This document shows positions 1 to 6,285 of a DNA stretch of 12,530 nucleotides, piece after piece (positions within the stretch are counted from its first letter, which is position 1; each line of letters begins with the position of its first letter). The notes under the pieces were generated by a model, which was given only the letters and a program-made list of their open reading frames with translations, ran no database searches and was not told where the DNA came from. The stretch is from an uncultured Collinsella sp. Its GTDB lineage: Bacteria > Actinomycetota > Coriobacteriia > Coriobacteriales > Coriobacteriaceae. The DNA is taken from the NCBI GenBank assembly GCA_902495525.1, contig CABUXL010000048.1, positions 1 to 12,530 on the forward strand, read 5' to 3'. Both the position numbers and the translations under genes were made by a program.

Positions 1-17
1 CCGTTCCTTCAACTGGG

Positions 18-57
18 AAAATGCCGCCCCCGGGGCCCGGATGGGGCCTCGGGGGCG
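18..57 (-). terminator. Probable intrinsic terminator after aspS
   Basis: Read on the minus strand, a GC-rich hairpin pairs 50-57 (CGGGGGCG on plus) with 25-32 (CGCCCCCG). The stem continues inward through a G-U pair and further G-C pairs around a small loop. After a GCA spacer comes a run of only four T (plus 18-21). It lies about 100 nt past the aspS stop. The short T run makes termination efficiency uncertain. Confidence 0.45.
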
Positions 58-155
58 TTCGGCTAGCTGTGGGAATGGCCTATTTGCTCAATGTGTTCGG
101 CTGAGATCGGAAATCAACCTCCTTCCCTCGTTGCGGGCAATATATAGCCGCTCGC

Positions 156-1943
156 CTACATCAGGCGCAGGCTGACGTCCTTGAGCTGGGCGCCGCTAAC
201 GGCACTCGGAGCGCCCGACATGAGGTCGGAGCCGCTGGCCGTCTTGGGGAACGCCATGACATCGCGGATGGAATCGGAGCCGGTGAGCAGCATGCACACG
301 CGGTCCAGACCCAGAGCGAAACCGCCCATCGGGGGCGCACCAAACTTGAGGGCCTCCATGAGGAAGCCAAACTGCGACTCGGCGCGCTCCTCGGTAAAGC
401 CCAGGAGCTTGAGCATGGACATCTGCATCTCGGCGTTGTGGATTCGCATACCACCGCCGCCGGCCTCAAAGCCGTCCATGACAAAGTCGTAGGTGCACGA
501 ACCGGCTGCCAACGGGTCGGCCTCGATCTTGGCGATGTCGGTCTCGGTCGGCAGAGTGAACGGCTGGTGCTCGGCAGCGTAAGCCTTGCGGTCCTCATCC
601 CAGTGGAACAGCGGGAAGTTGACGACCCACAGGAAGTCGTGGCCCTCGCGCTTGATCTCGAGCGCATTGGCCATGTGAGAACGCATGCCGCCCAGAATCT
701 CGTCGGAGAGCAGGCGCGGGCCGGCGGCGAACATCACAAGGTCGCCGGGCTCGACGTCCATGCGCTCGCGCAGAGCGGCCATCTCCTCGTCCGAGAAGAA
801 CTTGACGATGGGGCTGTTGATGGAGCCGTCCTCGCGGAAGGCGATCCAGGCCAGACCCTTGGCGCCAAACGTGGAGGCCACGCCGGCAAGCTTATCGATC
901 TTGGCACGTGCCCAGGCACCGGCGCCCTTGGCGTTGATGGCCTTGACGACAGAGCCCTCCTCGTTTGCGGCAGTCGCAAAGACCTTGAACTTGGAGTTGG
1001 CGAAGATGTCGGTCAGGTCGACCAGGTGCATGCCGTAGCGGGTATCGGGCTTGTCGGAGCCATAGGTGTCCATGGCCTCCCAGTAGTCCATGCGACGCAG
1101 CGGCGTGGGCATCTCGACACCCATGCGGCCGAAGGCATCGGCCAGGACCTCTTCGAGCGCGCTCATGACATCGTTCTGGTCCACGAAGGACATCTCGATA
1201 TCGACCTGGGTGAACTCGGGCTGACGGTCGGCACGCAGGTCCTCGTCGCGGAAGCACTTGGCAACCTGGTAGTAGCGCTCGACGCCACCGACCATGAGCA
1301 GCTGCTTCAGGAGCTGCGGGGACTGCGGCAGGGCGTAGAAGTTGCCCGGCTGGATGCGGCTGGGAACGATGAAGTCGCGGGCGCCCTCGGGCGTGGACTT
1401 AAACAGGGAGGGCGTCTCGACCTCCATGAACTCACGGTTGTGCAGCGCCTCGCGAATGGCAAAGGTGAAGTCGGAGCGCAGCTTGAGGTTGGCCATCATC
1501 TCGGGACGGCGGAGGTCCAGATAGCGATAGCGCAGGCGGGTGTCCTCGCTGGTCTCGATGCCGTCCTCGATCTGGAACGGCGGGGTGACGGACGTGTTGA
1601 GCACCTCGGCGTGGTCGGTCAGGACCTCGATCTCGCCGGTCGCGAGCTTGGTGTTGGTGGTCTCCTCGCCACGGGCGCGCACGACGCCGTGGATCTTGAT
1701 GGGCCACTCGGGACGCATGGTCTCGGCGATCTTAAAGGCATCGCCGTCGGAGTGCTCGGGGTCGAAGGTGAGCTGCGTGATGCCCTCGCGGTCGCGAAGG
1801 TCGCAGAAGATAAGGCCGCCGTGGTCGCGGCGACGGCTCACCCAACCGGTGAGGGTGACCTCTTCGCCCACGTTCTCGAAGCGAAGCTCGCCGCAGGTAC
1901 GGGTGTGCATGGAATGCTCGTCAATGGGACGGGTCTGGCTCAT
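156..1943 (-). CDS. aspS: Aspartyl-tRNA synthetase (bacterial type, 595 aa)
   Basis: Class II synthetase that charges tRNA-Asp with aspartate in the cytoplasm. Visible in order: an OB-fold anticodon-binding domain (about residues 18-115, with GWVSRRRDHGG and IFCDLRDREG), the class II catalytic core with motif 2 (FRDEDLRADRQPEFTQ, from residue 231), an inserted GAD-type domain characteristic of bacterial AspRS (about 300-430), and motif 3 (GGFALGLDR, 540-548). Length is normal for the family. The ATG at 1943 is supported by AAAGGAGG nine bases upstream. His41 in RRRDHGG matches the residue linked to non-discriminating AspRS enzymes, which also charge tRNA-Asn; the second diagnostic position, near residue 94, looks like Glu rather than Gly, so specificity is unresolved. 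The gene is divergent from serB and followed by a likely terminator. Confidence 0.97.
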   Translation of the reverse strand: MSQTRPIDEHSMHTRTCGELRFENVGEEVTLTGWVSRRRDHGGLIFCDLRDREGITQLTFDPEHSDGDAFKIAETMRPEWPIKIHGVVRARGEETTNTKLATGEIEVLTDHAEVLNTSVTPPFQIEDGIETSEDTRLRYRYLDLRRPEMMANLKLRSDFTFAIREALHNREFMEVETPSLFKSTPEGARDFIVPSRIQPGNFYALPQSPQLLKQLLMVGGVERYYQVAKCFRDEDLRADRQPEFTQVDIEMSFVDQNDVMSALEEVLADAFGRMGVEMPTPLRRMDYWEAMDTYGSDKPDTRYGMHLVDLTDIFANSKFKVFATAANEEGSVVKAINAKGAGAWARAKIDKLAGVASTFGAKGLAWIAFREDGSINSPIVKFFSDEEMAALRERMDVEPGDLVMFAAGPRLLSDEILGGMRSHMANALEIKREGHDFLWVVNFPLFHWDEDRKAYAAEHQPFTLPTETDIAKIEADPLAAGSCTYDFVMDGFEAGGGGMRIHNAEMQMSMLKLLGFTEERAESQFGFLMEALKFGAPPMGGFALGLDRVCMLLTGSDSIRDVMAFPKTASGSDLMSGAPSAVSGAQLKDVSLRLM

Positions 1944-2199
1944 ACCAGTGATCCTCCTTTATGGATCTGTGCCGCCCCGTGTCGTTCCGGGCGGCGTCGT
2001 ACAGATTTGCCCAGCCTGCGTAAACCGCGCAGCCGGACATGGCGTTCTATCTTATCGCACCTGTGTCGATGTACCGCGGAAAAGTAGCTCCTGCCCAAAG
2101 ACTTGACGGAGACGAAACAATTGACGCACCGCGGCCGTCGCCAAGGCGCGCCGCGTGCGACAATGTGCCCCAATACAACTGCACTCGGAAAGGCCCGCC

Positions 2200-2835
2200 A
2201 TGACTGCACGCCTCATCGTTATGGATATCGACTCCACGCTCATCAACCAGGAGGTCATCGACCTGTTGGGCGAGGAGGCCGGCGTAGGCGAGCAAGTGGC
2301 GAAGATCACCGAGCGCGCCATGCGCGGCGAGCTCGACTTTAAGCAGGCGCTCGAGGAACGCGTGGGGCTGCTTGCCGGCTTGGACGAGAGCGTGTTCGAG
2401 CGCACCTTTGAGCGCGTGACGTTTACCCCCGGCGCGCTGGAGCTTGTGCGCTCGGCGCACAGCAAGGGCTGGAAGGTCGGCGTGGTAAGCGGCGGCTTTC
2501 ACGAGGTCGCCGATAAGATCGTGGCCGCCGCGGGCATCGACTTTTGCCTCGCTAACCGCCTGGAAGTCGTGGACGGCAAGCTCACCGGCAAGCTGGCGGC
2601 AGACATCGTGACCAAGGAATCCAAGCTCATCCGGCTGCTGGATTGGGCGGTTGAGTGCGGCGTCGATATGGCACACACCGTGGCAATCGGCGACGGCGCC
2701 AACGATATCCCCATGATTCAGGCCGCGGGCACTGGCATCGCGTTTTGCGCCAAGCCCAAAACGCGCGAAGCCGCCCCGTTTGCCATCGACGAGCGCAACC
2801 TGATGCTCGCCATGGACATCATCCTGCGTGACTAG
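2200..2835 (+). CDS. serB: Phosphoserine phosphatase SerB, ACT-less short form (211 aa)
   Basis: HAD-superfamily phosphatase catalysing the last step of serine synthesis, O-phospho-L-serine to L-serine plus phosphate. Motif I is MDIDSTL, with nucleophile Asp9 and acid/base Asp11. Motif II is VVSGGF, with Ser97. The motif III lysine lies in the TKESKL segment (139-142). Motif IV is GDGANDIPM (164-172). The N-terminal part EVIDLLGEEAG and ITERAMRGELDF is typical SerB cap sequence. The protein lacks the N-terminal ACT-like domains of longer SerB forms. ATG at 2200 is chosen because a GAAAGG element precedes it at suitable spacing and the HAD motif then falls at its usual N-terminal place; a GTG 45 bases upstream would add an unconserved leader. 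The gap to divergent aspS (1944-2199) holds two TTGACG hexamers (2103-2108 and 2121-2126) but no convincing -10. Confidence 0.93.
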   Translation: MTARLIVMDIDSTLINQEVIDLLGEEAGVGEQVAKITERAMRGELDFKQALEERVGLLAGLDESVFERTFERVTFTPGALELVRSAHSKGWKVGVVSGGFHEVADKIVAAAGIDFCLANRLEVVDGKLTGKLAADIVTKESKLIRLLDWAVECGVDMAHTVAIGDGANDIPMIQAAGTGIAFCAKPKTREAAPFAIDERNLMLAMDIILRD

Positions 2836-2871
2836 CCGATCCGTCTAACAATTGAATCAGTCCGTCCTATA

Positions 2872-2905
2872 GTTTCCGAACAATTTTGTCTTAGTGTTCG
2901 GAAAC
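2872..2905. promoter_or_regulatory. Two-site palindrome, candidate operator upstream of larB
   Basis: A perfect 10-bp inverted repeat, GTTTCCGAAC at 2872-2881 and GTTCGGAAAC at 2896-2905, is separated by an AT-rich 14-nt spacer. Each half is itself quasi-palindromic (GTT-N4-AAC), so this can be read as two operator sites centred 24 bp apart. No T run follows on either strand, which argues against a terminator. The right half covers the proposed larB -35 box, a place where a repressor would block polymerase. The TetR-family protein encoded two genes downstream is the natural candidate to bind (inference). Confidence 0.5.
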
Positions 2906-2926
2906 ATACCCTTTGAGTGCTAGACT
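2898..2926 (+). promoter_or_regulatory. Candidate promoter of larB-larC1-tetR
   Basis: TTCGGA (2898-2903) and TAGACT (2921-2926) are separated by 17 bp, and TGC before the -10 hexamer makes it an extended -10. The start point would fall near 2933, about 17 nt before the larB ATG. The -35 match is weak, and its overlap with the palindrome suggests regulation. Confidence 0.4.
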
Positions 2927-2949
2927 TTGCGCCGTCGAAGGGAACATAT

Positions 2950-3732
2950 ATGGATAAGCGAGACCTAGAGCAGCTGCTGAGCGATGTTGCTGGCGGATCA
3001 GTCACCCCTGCCGATGCCCTTACGCGCATCCAGACGGCTCCGACCGCCGATTTGGGCTTTGCGCAGCTCGATCTTTCGCGCGGAGTGCGCCAGGGAGCCG
3101 GCGAGGTTGTCTACGGTGCCGGTAAAACCGCCGAGCAAATTGCCGCCATTATCGAAGCGCTGCGCGATGCCGGCCAGGAGCGCATCCTGGTCACGCGCCT
3201 GGATGCCGAAAAAGCAGCCCGTACCTCGGAGCTCCTCGACAACGGCATCGACCTGGGATATGTCCCGGACGCACAGCTCGCCCTCGTGGGCGGCAAGCCC
3301 TCCCCTACCGGCAACGGACGCATCGTCGTCGCCTGCGCCGGCACGAGCGACTTACCCGTCGCCGAGGAAGCCGCGTTGACGGCCGAGTTCTATGGCAACG
3401 AGGTCGACCGCCTCTACGACGTGGGTGTCGCCGGCCTGCACCGCCTGCTCGCGCATGCCGAGGAACTTGCCCAGGCGCAGGTGGTCATCGCCATCGCCGG
3501 CATGGAGGGCGCGCTGGCAAGCGTTATCGGCGGCCTGGTGAGCTGTCCGGTCATTGCCGTTCCCACCAGCGTGGGCTACGGCGCGAGCTTTGGTGGCGTA
3601 GCCGCACTGCTCGCCATGCTCAACTCCTGCGCCAGCGGCGTTTCGGTCGTCAATATTGACAACGGCTTTGGCGCCGCCTACCAGGCAAGTCTTATCAATC
3701 ATCTGAGCGCCGGCGCAACCCGCGCCCGTTAA
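2950..3732 (+). CDS. larB: LarB, NPN cofactor first-step enzyme (260 aa)
   Basis: LarB carboxylates the pyridinium ring of nicotinic acid adenine dinucleotide and cleaves off AMP, giving the dicarboxylated mononucleotide from which the nickel-pincer cofactor of lactate racemase is made. The C-terminal half (about 120-255) is PurE/AIR-carboxylase-like, with RIVVACAGTSDLPVAEEAA, AGMEGALASVIGGL and PTSVGYGASFGG. The conserved cysteine in LNSCASG is Cys227, matching the catalytic cysteine near residue 221 known in Lactobacillus plantarum LarB. The N-terminal region (DLEQLL, LDLSRGVRQGAGEVVYGAGKT) is also family-typical. ATG 2950 is preceded by AAGGGA at good spacing; an in-frame start at 2917 has no ribosome site. 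larC follows after 10 nt, so the two are an operon. Confidence 0.95.
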   Translation: MDKRDLEQLLSDVAGGSVTPADALTRIQTAPTADLGFAQLDLSRGVRQGAGEVVYGAGKTAEQIAAIIEALRDAGQERILVTRLDAEKAARTSELLDNGIDLGYVPDAQLALVGGKPSPTGNGRIVVACAGTSDLPVAEEAALTAEFYGNEVDRLYDVGVAGLHRLLAHAEELAQAQVVIAIAGMEGALASVIGGLVSCPVIAVPTSVGYGASFGGVAALLAMLNSCASGVSVVNIDNGFGAAYQASLINHLSAGATRAR

Positions 3733-3742
3733 GGAGCATTCC

Positions 3743-4660
3743 ATGTCCAACCATCAGCACACGCTTATCATCGACGGCACCTCGGGCATCAGCGGCGATA
3801 TGACCGTCGCGGCCCTGCTCGACCTGGGCGCCAGCGAGGAGCACCTGCGCGAACAGCTCGCCACGCTGCCGGTCGACGGCTTTACGATTGCCGTCACGCG
3901 AGCGAACAAGCATGGCATCGACGCCTGCGATTTCGACGTCCAGCTTGCAGAGGAGCTCGAGAACCACGATCACGATATGGCCTGGCTCTACGGCAACGAA
4001 GCAGCTGCCGAGCACGCACACGAGCATGATCACCACCATCATGACCATGGCGAGCACGAACACGAGCACTGCCACGAGCATGGCCATGAGGACCACGGCC
4101 ATGGTCACGAGGGTCACCATCACGCCCACCACCATCACCACCGCTCTTTGGCCGATGTCACGACGATCATCGATGGCTCGCAGCTAAGCGATGGCGCCAA
4201 GCGTCGCGCCCTCGCCATTTTTTCCGTACTCGCCGCCGCCGAGGCCAAGGCTCACGGCAAAACGCCCGACACTGTCCTGTTCCACGAGGTGGGCGCCGTC
4301 GACTCCATCGTTGACATCTGCTCGGTCGCCATCTGCCTCGATGACCTGGGCATCGAGGATATCGTGGTCGAGTCGCTTTCCGAGGGCCACGGCACCATCC
4401 GCTGCGCCCACGGCCTCATGCCCATTCCCGTCCCCGCTGTCGTCAACCTATGCCAGGCGGGCAATATCGCCCTCACGCCCGCACCGGTCGCCGGCGAGCT
4501 CGTGACGCCCACGGGCGCCGCCATCGTCACCGCGCTGCGCACGTCCGACCAACTGCCCTCACGCTACTACATCGAAGCCGTCGGCTACGGCGCCGGCAAG
4601 CGCCCCTACGAGGGTTGCTCCGGCACGCTCCGTTGTCTGCTCGTTCACGTGGATGCATAG
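3743..4660 (+). CDS. larC1: LarC1-like nickel insertion protein, lacking the LarC C-terminal domain (305 aa)
   Basis: LarC uses CTP to insert nickel into the bisthiocarboxylated nucleotide, completing the NPN cofactor. Family sequence is clear: IIDGTSGISGDMTVAALLDLGA at the start, then FHEVGAVDSIVDI (180-192), EGHGTIRCAHGLMPIPVPAV (214-233), GELVTPTGAAIV (251-262) and GYGAGKR (281-287). Residues 91-133 are an extreme histidine loop, 25 His in 43 residues with Asp, Glu and Gly, a likely nickel store or binding site. The protein stops soon after GYGAGKR, where full LarC continues into the C-terminal domain (LarC2) that binds CTP. In L. plantarum larC1 and larC2 are joined by ribosomal frameshifting. 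Here the next frame encodes a TetR protein, so LarC2 must lie elsewhere or be missing. AAGGAG overlaps the larB stop and serves the ATG eight bases on. Confidence 0.92.
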   Translation: MSNHQHTLIIDGTSGISGDMTVAALLDLGASEEHLREQLATLPVDGFTIAVTRANKHGIDACDFDVQLAEELENHDHDMAWLYGNEAAAEHAHEHDHHHHDHGEHEHEHCHEHGHEDHGHGHEGHHHAHHHHHRSLADVTTIIDGSQLSDGAKRRALAIFSVLAAAEAKAHGKTPDTVLFHEVGAVDSIVDICSVAICLDDLGIEDIVVESLSEGHGTIRCAHGLMPIPVPAVVNLCQAGNIALTPAPVAGELVTPTGAAIVTALRTSDQLPSRYYIEAVGYGAGKRPYEGCSGTLRCLLVHVDA

Positions 4661-4662
4661 CC

Positions 4663-5202
4663 ATGGATGCCCGCAAAGAAAAAAGCCGCGCTGCCATCGT
4701 TGCGGCGTTCTCCGAGCTGCTACGCGAAGAGGACTACGGCAAGATTACCGTCGGCGACATCATCGCGCGCGCTCACGTAGGCCGCGCGACATTCTACGGC
4801 CTCTTTAAGAGCAAAGACGACCTACTGTCCGAGCTCGTGAGCGACATCTGCACCCACGCCCTCGACGACGATGGCACACCACTCGACGACCCACTCGTGC
4901 AGGTCGAGCATATCCTCAACAACCTCTGGGAGCGCCGCCAGGGCGTTCGAGCCCTCGTAGCCGGCGCCGGCTCACGCGTCTTCGCCGACTGCCTACGCAA
5001 GACCATCATGTCACGAGCAGCCGAAACCGTCTCCGCCGACCCCGCAGGCCCCGCCGGCACCATGGACCGAAGCTTCTTACTACACCACATAGCCTCAAGC
5101 TTCGTAGCCACCGTCCAATGGTGGGCCTGGCACAACTTCCAAGCCCCAAAAGAGGACGTAGCCAAAGACTACCTATCAGCCATAAAACCCCTCTTCGGCT
5201 AG
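4663..5202 (+). CDS. TetR-family transcriptional regulator (179 aa)
   Basis: DNA-binding protein with an N-terminal TetR helix-turn-helix. Residues 9-22 form the first helix (RAAIVAAFSELL) and 27-55 hold the signature KITVGDIIARAHVGRATFYGLFKSKDDLL. The ligand-binding part ends in SSFVATVQWWAWHN...DYLSAIKPLF, a pattern seen in the DhaS-like TetR group. The ATG lies two bases after the larC stop with only a weak ribosome site, so translation is probably coupled to larC. Position suggests it controls the lar genes, perhaps through the palindrome at 2872-2905; effector unknown. The known L. plantarum regulator LarR is Crp/Fnr-type, so this would be a different solution. The last 40 or so codons use many A-ending codons (CTA, TCA, ATA, GTA, TTA), unlike the GCC/CTC-rich first part and unlike larB and larC. 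Confidence 0.9.
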   Translation: MDARKEKSRAAIVAAFSELLREEDYGKITVGDIIARAHVGRATFYGLFKSKDDLLSELVSDICTHALDDDGTPLDDPLVQVEHILNNLWERRQGVRALVAGAGSRVFADCLRKTIMSRAAETVSADPAGPAGTMDRSFLLHHIASSFVATVQWWAWHNFQAPKEDVAKDYLSAIKPLFG

Positions 5203-5358
5203 ACAGAACCCTCATCTTAAAGCCCCGCCCCAACCCAAAGCACAATCCATCCCAAAGTGTCGACAGCAGCCCAACGCCCCTACCAGCAACAAGCCCCTCC
5301 CATCCAAATTCAGATATATATGTTGGGTTGCTTGTGCGAACGCAACAAAGACCCCGCA
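5203..5358. other. Intergenic stretch, no gene seen
   Basis: C-rich and A-rich sequence after tetR, low in G on the plus strand, with an AT-rich patch near 5313-5322. Possible reading frames here look unlike protein and lack ribosome sites. Together with the hairpin element that follows it makes the 302-nt gap between the convergent tetR and larD. Confidence 0.5.
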
Positions 5359-5483
5359 GCTGTCCGCATGGGGTAACTTCCCAGCGCATTCCGCAGGACG
5401 CAAAAAAGCTCGCCGCACGAAGTGCGCAGCGAGCCTTTTTGCATGTCCGAGGACGCGCTGGGAAGTTACCCCATGCGGACAGC
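5359..5483. repeat. Long nested hairpin element, copy A
   Basis: Perfectly complementary 29-nt arms (5359-5387 and 5455-5483) enclose a 67-nt core (5388-5454). The core folds again. GGAC (5396-5399) pairs with GTCC (5445-5448). A 14-bp stem with one mismatch follows (5400-5413 with 5429-5442). The tip is CGCAC-GAA-GTGCG. The same core and the same architecture recur at 7882-8008. Both copies have GCA just before the left arm and GGAC just after the right arm, and both right arms end 21 nt past the stop of a minus-strand gene, here larD. I do not recognise the family. It could be a terminator, a structured RNA or a non-autonomous mobile palindrome. Confidence 0.9.
5400..5442. terminator. Bidirectional intrinsic terminator within copy A
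   Basis: The inner stem GCTCGC/GCGAGC with the GAA-capped tip is followed on the plus strand by CTTTTT and on the minus strand by CTTTTTT. It therefore looks like a terminator in both directions. It sits between convergent larB-larC1-tetR and larA-larD and would insulate each from the other. Confidence 0.7.
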
Positions 5484-5504
5484 GGACAACTATGTAGCCT
5501 TGGA

Positions 5505-6236
5505 CTAGAACATGCCCAAGAAACCGTGCACAAACAGCGCGGCCAGAGCGGCACCGACAAACGGCGCGATGCCAGGAACGAGCAGGCCGTACTTCCAGTT
5601 GTTGTCGGCCTTGTTCTTGATCGGCAGCACCTGATAGGCCATGCGAGGACCAAGGTCACGAGCCTGGTTCATGGCGAAGCCGGTGATGCCGCCCATGCCC
5701 ATGCCAACAGCCCAAACGATCAGGCCGACGCAGATGGCGAGCATCAGGACGTTCTCGCCAGCACGGTTAGCAGCAGCAAGGATGGCGCTGATGAACACAA
5801 AAGTGCAGATAGCCTCGCAGAAGAAGTTGCGAGCATAGTTCGTGCCCTCGGTGGTGGGGTTAGTCGAGAAGATGTTGCGCTGGGCAATAGGGTCGACGAC
5901 GCCCTCGGAAGCCTTGAACTCATCGGCATACATAAGCCAAGCGATTACGGCGCCCACAAAGCCGCCGAGCATATCGGCAATCATGAAGGGAATGCAGCTG
6001 CTCCACGGCACCAAGCCTACGATGCACTGGGCAAGCACCATGGCGGGGTTCATGCACACGGCGCCGCCAAAGATAAACAGAGCAACCGAGATGCCAAAAG
6101 ACCAGGTGGTGATGGCAAACATGTGGCCGGAGCCCTGATACTTGGTGCCCTTGAGCACGGTATCGCAGTGTACGCCCACGCCAAAGATGATCATGAGGGC
6201 CGTTGCGCCGAATTCGCAGAGGAGTTTGGTAAGCAT
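5505..6236 (-). CDS. larD: LarD-type lactic acid channel, aquaglyceroporin family (243 aa)
   Basis: MIP/GlpF-family membrane channel, expected to pass lactic acid or similar small neutral solutes. Six membrane segments and two half-helices can be traced. The first Asn box is intact (CMNPAMVLA, Asn63). The second reads GFAMNQARDLGPR, so NPA becomes NQA, while the selectivity-filter arginine that follows is kept. Segments such as LMIIFGVGVHC, GHMFAITTW and PGIAPFVGAALAA resemble L. plantarum LarD as I recall it, supporting this rather than a glycerol-specific GlpF. It lies 49 nt downstream of larA on the same strand with AGATAAGG four bases before its ATG, so larA-larD is one unit. The hairpin element copy A starts 21 nt after its stop. 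Confidence 0.9.
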   Translation of the reverse strand: MLTKLLCEFGATALMIIFGVGVHCDTVLKGTKYQGSGHMFAITTWSFGISVALFIFGGAVCMNPAMVLAQCIVGLVPWSSCIPFMIADMLGGFVGAVIAWLMYADEFKASEGVVDPIAQRNIFSTNPTTEGTNYARNFFCEAICTFVFISAILAAANRAGENVLMLAICVGLIVWAVGMGMGGITGFAMNQARDLGPRMAYQVLPIKNKADNNWKYGLLVPGIAPFVGAALAALFVHGFLGMF

Positions 6237-6285
6237 AAAACCTTATCTTTCTTGTCGGTTATAAACGAATCGTTTTGGCCGTGCA

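Noticed and set aside
95..155. Small gene after aspS suggested by an AAGGAGG on the minus strand
   Set aside because: The only start nearby is a TTG directly against the site, giving about 9 codons before a stop.
438..2087. Long plus-strand open frame (549 codons) opposite aspS, and similar long frames opposite larA (6289-7566), ppc (8324-10831) and hisS (11158-12447)
   Set aside because: They are antisense shadows of GC-rich genes. Their translations are rich in Gly, Leu, His and Val without family motifs, they lack ribosome sites, and the opposite strand encodes well-recognised enzymes.
2155..2199. Upstream GTG start for serB adding 15 residues
   Set aside because: No ribosome site precedes it; the HAD motif is normally within about 10 residues of the start, which fits the ATG at 2200.
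4640..5202. A -1 frameshift joining larC1 to the next frame, as in L. plantarum larC1/larC2
   Set aside because: The next frame encodes a TetR regulator with its own ATG, not a LarC2 domain, so a frameshift product would not be LarC.
5212..5418. Minus-strand 68-codon frame between tetR and larD
   Set aside because: It begins inside the hairpin core, has no ribosome site, and its sequence looks unlike protein.
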